Notes under the pieces: model-generated
What the model was told of the DNA's origin: nothing
The model's database searches: none
Seen by the model: the letters and a program-made list of their open reading frames with translations, nothing else
NCBI GenBank assembly: GCA_016222825.1
Contig: JACRQF010000010.1
Coordinates: forward strand, 496,001-560,000
Direction: 5' to 3'
Length of the DNA stretch: 64,000 nt
Source of the DNA: Verrucomicrobiota bacterium
GTDB taxonomy: Bacteria > Verrucomicrobiota > Verrucomicrobiia > CAIQCK01
Made by a program: the position numbers and the translations under genes
In this document: piece after piece, positions 17,934-25,433 of the stretch
Layout: the number at the start of each line of letters is the position of its first letter
How positions within the stretch are numbered: position 1 is the stretch's first letter

Positions 17934-18869
17934 ATGACCACCGCCTCACCAACGAGACTCGATCCCGCTTCTCTGGCGAAACTCTCCCGCTTGGAGATCG
18001 TCGCGCGGCTCGTCGTCGAGGGGTTCATCAGCGGCCTGCACAAGTCGCCACACAAAGGTTTCAGCGTCGAGTTCGCCGAGCACCGCCAATACGTCGTCGG
18101 TGACAATATCCGCGACATTGACTGGAAACTCTTCGGTAAGTCCGACCGCTTCTTCATCAAGCAATACGAGGAGGAAACAAACCTCCGCGCCTACCTTCTC
18201 GTGGACGCGAGCGGCTCCATGAACTACGCCGGTCCCGCCGACCGAGGTCGCGGTCTGCACGCATTGCCGCAGCGCCCGACCAAATTCCGCTACGCGAGCT
18301 GCGCCGCCGCCGCGCTCAGCTACCTCATGCTCCAGCAGCGTGACGCCGTCGGCCTCGTCACGTTTGACAGCCGTGTCCGCCGCTATATCCCGCCGCGCGC
18401 CAAGGCCGCCCACCTCCGCGGCATCTTTGAGGAACTCGACCGCACGCAACCCGGCGCCGACACCAACCTCAGCACCATCTTCCACGACCTCGCCGAGCGG
18501 TTTCGCAAACGCGGGCTCATCATCGTCTTCAGCGACCTCTTCGACGACCCGGAGCAGCTCGCCAACGCGCTCCAGCATTTCCGCCACAAGAAGCACGAGG
18601 TCATCGTCTTCCACATCCTTGACGACGACGAGCTGACGTTCCCCTTCCAGCAGCTCACGCAGTTCGAGGACATGGAAATCGCCGACGCCCGCCTGATGAT
18701 CGAGCCGCGTCAGTTGCGCGACGAGTATCTGGCGCAGGTCAACGCCTTCATCGAGCGTGTCCGCCGCATCTGCTGGCAGTTCCGGATTGATTACGTGCCC
18801 ATGCGCACCAGCGAACCATTCGACACCGCACTCGCCACTTATCTGGCGCGGAGGATGGAACTGCGATAA
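17934..18869 (+). CDS. DUF58 domain protein (VWA-like, MoxR partner)
   Basis: The 311-residue product contains the DUF58 signature FVEF-type segment GFSVEFAEHRQYVVGDNIRDIDWKLFG at about residues 42-68. The VWA-like LLVDASGSMNY follows, and TFDS and FSDLFDD complete a MIDAS-like site. DUF58 proteins are regular partners of MoxR ATPases. The loop after DASGSMNYAG carries about 15 extra residues (PADRGRGLHALPQRP) before TKFRYAS that I do not recognise as part of the usual fold. The ATG at 17934 is the only start near family similarity. Confidence 0.85.
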   Translation: MTTASPTRLDPASLAKLSRLEIVARLVVEGFISGLHKSPHKGFSVEFAEHRQYVVGDNIRDIDWKLFGKSDRFFIKQYEEETNLRAYLLVDASGSMNYAGPADRGRGLHALPQRPTKFRYASCAAAALSYLMLQQRDAVGLVTFDSRVRRYIPPRAKAAHLRGIFEELDRTQPGADTNLSTIFHDLAERFRKRGLIIVFSDLFDDPEQLANALQHFRHKKHEVIVFHILDDDELTFPFQQLTQFEDMEIADARLMIEPRQLRDEYLAQVNAFIERVRRICWQFRIDYVPMRTSEPFDTALATYLARRMELR

Positions 18870-18892
18870 ACAAATAGAATAAGTTCTCTGCC

Positions 18893-19189
18893 ATGAAAGA
18901 ATTTCTCCAAAAACACTCCAAAGCGATTATGTTTCTCTTCATCGCTCTGGAAACCGCATTCCTCGCTTCAAGCATCGCATGGATCACAGCAACCGGCTGG
19001 GATCGCCCTCCGTTGTTCCTCATTCATCCCGGCGACAAGTATTTGTTCTGGCTGCTGGTGATGCACGCATCCTCCTTCTGGCTGCTCCTGCTCTCTGCGC
19101 CGCTGTTCTACGCCGTGCGTCGCCGAATGGGTGACTTCGCGTTGCTTACGTGGCTGGTCGGACTGATGTGGGCCTTCTTCGTGTTCTGA
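18893..19189 (+). CDS. Small membrane protein of unknown function
   Basis: The 98-residue product has three predicted transmembrane helices: about residues 12-32, 48-71 and 80-98. Short basic loops (RRRMGD) separate the last two. No family is recognised. It sits between the DUF58 and BatA-like genes with 23- and 15-base gaps on the same strand, so it is probably translated as part of the operon. Base use is somewhat less GC-rich than its neighbours. It could be a small partner of the membrane VWA proteins. Confidence 0.55.
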   Translation: MKEFLQKHSKAIMFLFIALETAFLASSIAWITATGWDRPPLFLIHPGDKYLFWLLVMHASSFWLLLLSAPLFYAVRRRMGDFALLTWLVGLMWAFFVF

Positions 19190-19204
19190 AGCCGTTGACG
19201 CCGC

Positions 19205-21235
19205 ATGTCACCGATCTCCTTTCTCAACCCCTTGATGCTTGCCGGCCTGGCTGCGATTGCCGCGCCGATCATCCTGCACCTGTTGAACCGCCAGCGGTTC
19301 CGCGTCGTGCCGTGGGGGGCGATGATGTTCCTGCGCCAATCGCTCGCGAAAGCCAGGCGCCGGCTCCGGTTCCAACACTTGCTCTTGATGCTCATCCGCA
19401 TCCTCATCCTCGCGTTCCTCGCGCTCGCGTTGGCCCGGCCGCTGGTGAAGACTGCGTTCACCGCCTACCTCGGCCATTCGCGCACCGATCTCGTGCTGGT
19501 GCTCGACAGTTCATTCAGCACCGCCTACGCCGCCGGCGAGACGAGTGATTTCGAGAACATTCGCCGCACCGCGCTCAGTCTCATAGACACGCTTCGTCAA
19601 GGCGACACGGTTTCTGTCATCGTCGCGAGCGACACCGCCCGCCCGCTCTCGACTGATCCGAGCTTTGAGCTGCAACGGACCAAGCAAGCTATCGCCCAAC
19701 TTCAGCCCCAGCCGCGCGCCGCGAACTTCCTGCGCGCGGCCGACGAGATCGCTGCGTTGTTGCCGAAGCTCCGCAACCCGAATCATGAGATATACTTCAT
19801 CACAGACGGCGCGGTGCGCGGATGGGGCACCGACCGCACAGGCGATTGGGAGCGGGTGGCCGGCGTCTTCGCCAAACGCCAACCAAGGCCGACCGTCCGC
19901 GTGCTTGCTGTCGCCGCCGCCGAGCGGCCGAACGTCGCCGTCGTGGACCTCAACGTCCAGCCCCGCATCGTCGCCGCATCCAGCACGGCGCGCATCACCG
20001 CCCGCGTCGCCAACCACGGCAGCGCCGCGCGCGACATCTCCGCCACGCTCAGCATAGACGGCGTCCAGAAAGCGGCCAAAGACGCGCACGTCGAGGGTGG
20101 CGACAGCTCCACAGTCACGTTCAACATCCAGTTTCCCGAACCCGGCCCGCACCGCGTCTCGCTCGACATCGGCGCCGACGCGCTGCCGCTCGACAACCGC
20201 CACTACCTCGCGCTCGACGCCGTGGAAACGCTGCCGGTGCTCATCGCCGACGGCTCTCCCTCGCCGAATGCATTCCGCAGCGGCAGCGGCTTTCTCGCCG
20301 CCGCGCTTCAGCCGAGCGACGAGAGTGTGGTGAAACCGGTCGTGATGGACGCCCACGCGTTGGTTTCCACCGATCTCTCACGCTACCGCGTCTTGGTGCT
20401 CGCCAACGTCGCTCGCGTGGATCGCGCGCTTGCCGAGAAGCTGGAACAATTCGTCGTCTCCGGCCGCGGCATGCTCGTCGCGCCAGGCAGCCTCGCCGAA
20501 GCCAGCGACTACAACACCGCGCTCTTTCAGGAAGGCCGCTACCTCCTTCCAGCCAAACTCGTCTCCGTCCTCCGCGCGCAAGCGAACACGCCCAATCGCG
20601 TCGCCGCCAACGCCACGTGGCGGCTCGAACTGGCGGAACTCACACAGGCGCAGGTGCAGTCCTGGTGGCGGCTGAATCCCGGCGCGGGCACGTTCACGCT
20701 CGCCACGCTGGCCAACGGCGACCCACTCCTCATCTCGCGCCGCCTCGGCGACGGTCGCGTCCTGCAAACGGCGCTGCCGCTCGACAACAGTTGGAGCGAC
20801 CTGCCGATCCATCCCGTCTTCGTGCCCCTCGTCCACGAGATGATCTACGAACTCGCCATTCCCACACAGGCGTCGCGCAATCTCTCCGTCGGCGACCCGC
20901 CGCCTGCGCGCGGCATCAAGACCGACGAGCCGGGCGTCTTCACCGCCGCCGGCCGCGCGCTCGCCATCAACCTCGACCCCACCGAGTCCGATCTTTCGTC
21001 GCTTTCGGCCACACAGCGCGATTCCATCGGCCGCTGGCTCGGCGCAACCTTCCCCGAAAACTGGCGCGAATTGCCCTCGCGCATAAGCAACGAGCGGTTC
21101 GGCATGCAACTCTGGCGCGAGCTCGTCGCGCTGGCCCTGCTGCTAGCCGTGGTCGAAACGCTGTTGACATCGCTCTGGAGTGCGCGACGGACTTTCGGAG
21201 AAGCGGCAGCGCCGAAGATGGTAATGAACCGATGA
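19205..21235 (+). CDS. BatA-domain VWA membrane protein
   Basis: The 676-residue product begins with the BatA/aerotolerance N-terminal signature, FLNPLMLAGLAAIAAPIILHLLNRQRFRVVPWGAMMFL. Two transmembrane segments follow, then a VWA domain with LVLVLDSSFS as the MIDAS loop (about residues 97-106). A beta-rich middle and a glutamine-amidotransferase-like segment (VLIADGSP, VLVLANVARVD) come next, with a final transmembrane helix near the C-terminus. It likely displays its domains in the periplasm. It overlaps the next gene by four bases (ATGA). Confidence 0.82.
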   Translation: MSPISFLNPLMLAGLAAIAAPIILHLLNRQRFRVVPWGAMMFLRQSLAKARRRLRFQHLLLMLIRILILAFLALALARPLVKTAFTAYLGHSRTDLVLVLDSSFSTAYAAGETSDFENIRRTALSLIDTLRQGDTVSVIVASDTARPLSTDPSFELQRTKQAIAQLQPQPRAANFLRAADEIAALLPKLRNPNHEIYFITDGAVRGWGTDRTGDWERVAGVFAKRQPRPTVRVLAVAAAERPNVAVVDLNVQPRIVAASSTARITARVANHGSAARDISATLSIDGVQKAAKDAHVEGGDSSTVTFNIQFPEPGPHRVSLDIGADALPLDNRHYLALDAVETLPVLIADGSPSPNAFRSGSGFLAAALQPSDESVVKPVVMDAHALVSTDLSRYRVLVLANVARVDRALAEKLEQFVVSGRGMLVAPGSLAEASDYNTALFQEGRYLLPAKLVSVLRAQANTPNRVAANATWRLELAELTQAQVQSWWRLNPGAGTFTLATLANGDPLLISRRLGDGRVLQTALPLDNSWSDLPIHPVFVPLVHEMIYELAIPTQASRNLSVGDPPPARGIKTDEPGVFTAAGRALAINLDPTESDLSSLSATQRDSIGRWLGATFPENWRELPSRISNERFGMQLWRELVALALLLAVVETLLTSLWSARRTFGEAAAPKMVMNR

Positions 21236-23397
21236 TCGCCACGCTCATCTTCGCCAATCCCTGGCCGTGGTGGCTCGTCGTGCCGCTGCTTGCCGGCATC
21301 GGCGTGCTGCTGGCGTGGCTCTACCGGCGCGAACGCAAACAGGTCTCGCCTCGTGTCGGCGTGTTGCTGACGGCGCTGCGCATCGCGCTAGTGGTGATGC
21401 TTTTCTTCACCCTGCTTGCGCCGGTGATCAGCACGCAAATCACCCGCACCACAAAGGACACGCTCCTGCTGCTGGTGGACCAGTCGCGCAGCATGGCCAT
21501 CCGCGACGACCCGCGCGGACCGACGCGCGCGGAGCAGGTCCGCAAAGTCTTCGACGCAGTGTTGCTGAACAAACTGCAAAACACATCCCAACTACACGCC
21601 TATCGTTTTGCCGCAAGCGGCGCCGCTTTCGACCCGCGCGAGCCGTGGGCGGGACCGGATGGCGACACAACCGACCTTGGCCGGCCCGCGGCGGCGGCAT
21701 TGACGGACCTGGGCACCGAGCGCGTCGGCGCGGCTGTCCTGGTTTCCGATGGCGTCCACAATCGCGGGCCGAATCCGCTGGAAGCGGCGGCCAAATTCGC
21801 CGAGCGGCAGGTGAAGCTTTTTACTGTCGGCATCGGCCCATCCACGCCGCCCAAGGACATTGCCGTCGCGGAGGTCGCCTCCAGCGGGCTGGTCTTCTCC
21901 GGCGACGAAGCTTCCGCGACCGTCGCGATCACGTCGAGCGGCTATCGCGGGCAGCGTGCGCCGGTGAGGGTTCTGCAAAACGGCAAGGTCATCGGCGAAT
22001 CCTACGTCACGCCCGGCGGCGACCCGTCGCGCGACACTGCGATCATCAGCTTCCGGCCACAGGGCGATGGGAGCCAGTTGCTGAGCGTCGAGGTTCCGCC
22101 GCAGCCCGGCGAAGCGAACGCCGAAAACAACGTGCGCCTTTTCCGCGTGCAGGTGCTCAAGGACAAACTCAAGATCCTGCTGATCGAAAGCCACCCGCGC
22201 TGGGAGTTCCGCTATCTCAAGAACGACCTCCTCCGCGACAAGCCGGTGGAACTCACCACCATTCTGCTCGCCGAGCCGAACCATCCGCCGTTGCCGTCGT
22301 CGCGGCAGGAGTGGTTCAAATACAGCGTCATCATCCTCGGCGACCTCACACCCAACCAACTCACGCCCGCCGCCGAGCAACAACTGGAGAGCTTCGTCGC
22401 CGACAACGGCGGCACGCTCATCGCCATCGCCGGCCGCCGTGGCATGCCCGCCGCGTGGCGCAACCAGCGCCTCGCGGACCTGCTGCCCATCGTTCCCGCC
22501 GCCGAGGCCGTCGAAGGCAAGGAACTCCAACTCCAACTTTCGCCCGCCGGCCGCGAACATCCGATCACGCACCTCGTGCCTGACCCTGCTGCCAACGAAA
22601 AGCTCTGGACGGAACTGTCACCGTTCTACTGGCAATGGCCGGCCGCGAGCACCAAGCCCGCCGCGACCGCGCTGATCACGACCGCGGTGTCGCCGTTGCT
22701 CGTGACGCAATACTACGGCATCGGCAAGGTGCTCTTCCTAGGCAGCGACAACACGTGGCGCTGGCGCTTCAAGGTCGCCGACGAGAACTTCCATCGCTTC
22801 TGGGGCCAGATTATCCGCTGGGCCGCGCGCTCGCCGTTCAGCGCCCGCGACCAGCACGTCATGATCGGAACTTCCCGCGACGAGTTCGGCGAAGGCGACC
22901 CCGTCAAGGTCGAGGCGCGCGTGCTCGGCGCGGACTTCTCACCGCTCAACGACAGCGAGGTGACCGCTGTCGTCTTCAAAGACAATCAACCACTTCGTCG
23001 CGTCCGCATGGAACACGTCGCCGGCAGCGGCGGCCTCTACCGCTGCGCCATCAACGACCTTCCGCGCGCCGAATACGCGTTGCGCCTCGAAGTCCCCGCG
23101 TTGCCCCAGAAGCTCAGCCAGGCCGCCGCGCTCTTCGGCGTGCGCGATCTGCCCTCGCAGGAGACGCAGGCGGTGGCGATGAACGAGCCGCTGCTCAAAG
23201 AGATGGCCGCACTGACCGGCGGGAAGTTCCTGCGCCTCAACGAAGCCAGCCGCTTGCCAGACGAACTGAAGTTCCTCGAACGCCGCGAGAAGGTCTCGTT
23301 GGAACTGGAACTATGGGACACCCCCTGGTGGTTTGCCGTCTTCTGCCTCCTCATCATCACCGAATGGTCCGTCCGCAAGTGGAACGGCCTGGCGTAG
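21232..23397 (+). CDS. VWA/glutamine-amidotransferase-like membrane protein
   Basis: The 721-residue product has two N-terminal transmembrane helices (about residues 10-27 and 42-62). A VWA-like domain with LLLLVDQSRSM (about 80-90, MIDAS DxSxS) follows, then a beta-sandwich region, an LLIESHPRWEFRYLKNDL segment, a glutamine-amidotransferase-like domain (VIILGDLTPNQ, FVADNGGTLIAIAGRRGMP) and a final helix. It is the last gene of the MoxR operon and pairs with the BatA-like protein before it. Its substrate or cargo is unknown. Confidence 0.82.
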   Translation: MIATLIFANPWPWWLVVPLLAGIGVLLAWLYRRERKQVSPRVGVLLTALRIALVVMLFFTLLAPVISTQITRTTKDTLLLLVDQSRSMAIRDDPRGPTRAEQVRKVFDAVLLNKLQNTSQLHAYRFAASGAAFDPREPWAGPDGDTTDLGRPAAAALTDLGTERVGAAVLVSDGVHNRGPNPLEAAAKFAERQVKLFTVGIGPSTPPKDIAVAEVASSGLVFSGDEASATVAITSSGYRGQRAPVRVLQNGKVIGESYVTPGGDPSRDTAIISFRPQGDGSQLLSVEVPPQPGEANAENNVRLFRVQVLKDKLKILLIESHPRWEFRYLKNDLLRDKPVELTTILLAEPNHPPLPSSRQEWFKYSVIILGDLTPNQLTPAAEQQLESFVADNGGTLIAIAGRRGMPAAWRNQRLADLLPIVPAAEAVEGKELQLQLSPAGREHPITHLVPDPAANEKLWTELSPFYWQWPAASTKPAATALITTAVSPLLVTQYYGIGKVLFLGSDNTWRWRFKVADENFHRFWGQIIRWAARSPFSARDQHVMIGTSRDEFGEGDPVKVEARVLGADFSPLNDSEVTAVVFKDNQPLRRVRMEHVAGSGGLYRCAINDLPRAEYALRLEVPALPQKLSQAAALFGVRDLPSQETQAVAMNEPLLKEMAALTGGKFLRLNEASRLPDELKFLERREKVSLELELWDTPWWFAVFCLLIITEWSVRKWNGLA

Positions 23398-23483
23398 CAA
23401 GGGTTTTGACACGCCAGACCCTCCAACTCGCCCGCCTGGGAGCGCGGGTGCTCACGCGCAACGCCCAAGACGCAGAATAGCCT

Positions 23484-23511
23484 TTGACAAGACACGGCGA
23501 GCTGTTGTATT
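23484..23511 (+). promoter_or_regulatory. Putative promoter of the tetR-efflux operon
   Basis: TTGACA at 23484-23489 and TGTATT at 23506-23511 (or TTGTAT one base earlier) are spaced by about 16 bases. The operator begins at the end of the -10 box. Confidence 0.6.
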
Positions 23512-23537
23512 GAACGTTCGTTTAGAACGAACGTTCA
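23511..23537. promoter_or_regulatory. Palindromic TetR-family operator
   Basis: Two perfect 12-base arms, tgaacgttcgtt and aacgaacgttca, flank a three-base centre (tag), ending four bases before the tetR start codon. The position overlaps the -10 region and transcript start, as expected for autorepression. Confidence 0.85.
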
Positions 23538-23541
23538 ATAT

Positions 23542-24231
23542 ATGAATAGGACCACTCAAACCGAGGTCAGTCGGACCAGCATCCTGGACGCGGCCGAAAA
23601 GGCGTTCGGAGACTCCGGATTCGAAGGAGCCTCGCTTCGCCAGATCGCCGAGGCGGCCAACGCCAACCTCGCCACCATCTATTACCACTTCAGCTCCAAG
23701 GAAGGGCTGATGGAGGCCGTCTTCAGCCGCCGGTTCGGGCCCATTCACGAAGAGCACTTCCAGATGCTGCGGCAGCTCGAAGAGGCGCACAAAGGCGCGG
23801 CGGTTCCATTGGAGAAGCTCCTGACGGCGATGCTGACGCCGCCGTTGCGCATGGCGACCACCCCGGGCAAGGGCGAGACAGTCATGCGCTTGATCGGCCG
23901 CGTCGTCACCGACCCGAACCCTCAGGTCCAGGAGATGTTGCGCCGCCAGCACCGCGACGTGCGCGCGGCCTATCTCGACGCCTTTCAGCGCAGCGTGCCG
24001 CGCCTGCCCAAGGTCGAGCTATTGTGGCGCTTCGAGTTCGTCTGGGGCGCGTTCGTGTTCGTCCTCTGCAACCCCTCGCGCGTCGAGAAGAACACCGGCG
24101 GTCTCTGTCATCCGAGCGACGCCACGGCGTTGTTGGGGCAAATGATTGCCGTCTTTTCCGCGGGCTTCCACGCACCGGCTATGTCCAAGGCCGGCCGTCC
24201 ATCCGGTGCCGCAAAGCGTAATTCCATTTAA
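23542..24231 (+). CDS. TetR-family transcriptional repressor of the efflux operon
   Basis: The 229-residue product has a TetR N-terminal helix-turn-helix: SILDAAEKAFGDSGFEGASLRQIAEAANANLATIYYHFSSKEGLMEAVF (about residues 10-58). A helical ligand-binding domain follows, and the C-terminus is short and basic. A perfect palindrome lies immediately upstream, so the protein very likely represses its own operon. The adaptor gene starts four bases after its stop, so repressor, adaptor and pump form one unit. The inducer is unknown; by analogy it would be an amphipathic or aromatic compound. Confidence 0.93.
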   Translation: MNRTTQTEVSRTSILDAAEKAFGDSGFEGASLRQIAEAANANLATIYYHFSSKEGLMEAVFSRRFGPIHEEHFQMLRQLEEAHKGAAVPLEKLLTAMLTPPLRMATTPGKGETVMRLIGRVVTDPNPQVQEMLRRQHRDVRAAYLDAFQRSVPRLPKVELLWRFEFVWGAFVFVLCNPSRVEKNTGGLCHPSDATALLGQMIAVFSAGFHAPAMSKAGRPSGAAKRNSI

Positions 24232-24235
24232 CATC

Positions 24236-25396
24236 ATGAAAGTTTCACTTCTTCTATCCTCCACGCTCATCATCGCAGCCTTGGCCGCCTGCTCACCGAA
24301 GCAGGCGCCGCAGCAGATGCCGCCGCCGAAGGTCACTGTCACACACCCGCAGATGATGACCGTCACCAACTGGGATGAATATCCCGGCCACATCGAAGCG
24401 GTGGAGATGGTCGAAGTCAGGGCGCGCGTCCACGGGCAGATCGAGTCCATCCACTTCCGGGACGGTGCGGAGGTGAAGGCCGGCGACCTGCTCTTCGTGA
24501 TTGACCCGCAGCTCTACAAGGCCGAACTCGACCGCGCCCAAGCCGAGCGCCAGCGCGCCGAGACACACCTGGAACTCGCCAAGAACGACTTCAAGCGCGC
24601 CGAAAGCCTGCGCAGCACGAAGGCGATCTCTGAGGAGGAATTCGACACCCGCAACAAAGCCGTGCGCGAAGCCGAGGCATCCCTCGCCGCCGCGCGCGCC
24701 TCGGAAGCCGCTGCGAAGCTCAATCTGGATTACACCCGCATCACGGCCCCAATCAGCGGCAGAATCAGCCGACGGTTCGTCACTGTCGGCAATCTGGTCC
24801 AACTTCAGGGCAGTGGCGGATCGGCGACGGTGTTGACGACGATCGTCTCGATGGACCCGATCTACTTCTGCTTCGACGCCGACGAGGCCACGTTTCTGAA
24901 ATATCGCGGCAACGCCGGAAACGGCCTGGACCAAAAAGCCGGCTCCCTGCGCTGCGAGTTGTCGCTGGTGAACGAGCAGAATCACCCGCACAAAGGCCAC
25001 GTGGATTTCTTCGACAATCAAGTAAATCAGAAGACCGGCACCATCCGGCTGCGCAGTGTGTTTCCAAATCCCGACCGGTCGCTGGTTCCCGGCATGTCCG
25101 CCACGGTGCGTGTGCCAGCCGGCCCGCCTGTGCAGGCGCTCGCGGTGCCTGCAATCGCGATCGGCTCTGACCAGGGATTGAAGCTCGTGATGGTCGTCAA
25201 CAAGGACGGCGTGGTCGAGCCGCGCCCGGTCGAAGTGGACCGCCAGCACGGCGCGATGCGTATCGTCACCAAGGGCGTGACGCCGGAAGATCGCGTGATC
25301 GTCAACGGTCTGATGATGGCGCGTCCCGGCGTGAAGGTCCAAATCGTGGACGCGCCGCCCAACGGAACCGCTCCCGCAGCCACAGCGCAGCGGTAA
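24236..25396 (+). CDS. RND efflux periplasmic adaptor lipoprotein (MexA/AcrA type)
   Basis: The 386-residue product has a lipoprotein signal (LIIAALAAC, acylated Cys near residue 19). The membrane-fusion layout follows: PGHIEAVEMVEVRARVHGQIESIHFRDGAEVKAGDLLFVID (first lipoyl half) and a long alpha-hairpin with AELDRAQAERQRAETHLELAKNDFKRAE. Then come the second lipoyl half LDYTRITAPISGRISRR, a beta-barrel and a membrane-proximal domain. It links the inner-membrane pump to the outer-membrane channel. The ATG at 24236 is four bases after the tetR stop. Confidence 0.93.
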   Translation: MKVSLLLSSTLIIAALAACSPKQAPQQMPPPKVTVTHPQMMTVTNWDEYPGHIEAVEMVEVRARVHGQIESIHFRDGAEVKAGDLLFVIDPQLYKAELDRAQAERQRAETHLELAKNDFKRAESLRSTKAISEEEFDTRNKAVREAEASLAAARASEAAAKLNLDYTRITAPISGRISRRFVTVGNLVQLQGSGGSATVLTTIVSMDPIYFCFDADEATFLKYRGNAGNGLDQKAGSLRCELSLVNEQNHPHKGHVDFFDNQVNQKTGTIRLRSVFPNPDRSLVPGMSATVRVPAGPPVQALAVPAIAIGSDQGLKLVMVVNKDGVVEPRPVEVDRQHGAMRIVTKGVTPEDRVIVNGLMMARPGVKVQIVDAPPNGTAPAATAQR

Positions 25397-25400
25397 ATCA

Positions 25401-25431
25401 CATCTCACGTTTTACGCATTACGTTTTACTC
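25401..25431. repeat. Short intergenic repeat of the acgcattacg family
   Basis: The gap before the pump gene reads ttttacgcattacgtttta, related to 1040-1060 and 17876-17923. Confidence 0.4.
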
Positions 25432-25433
25432 CC

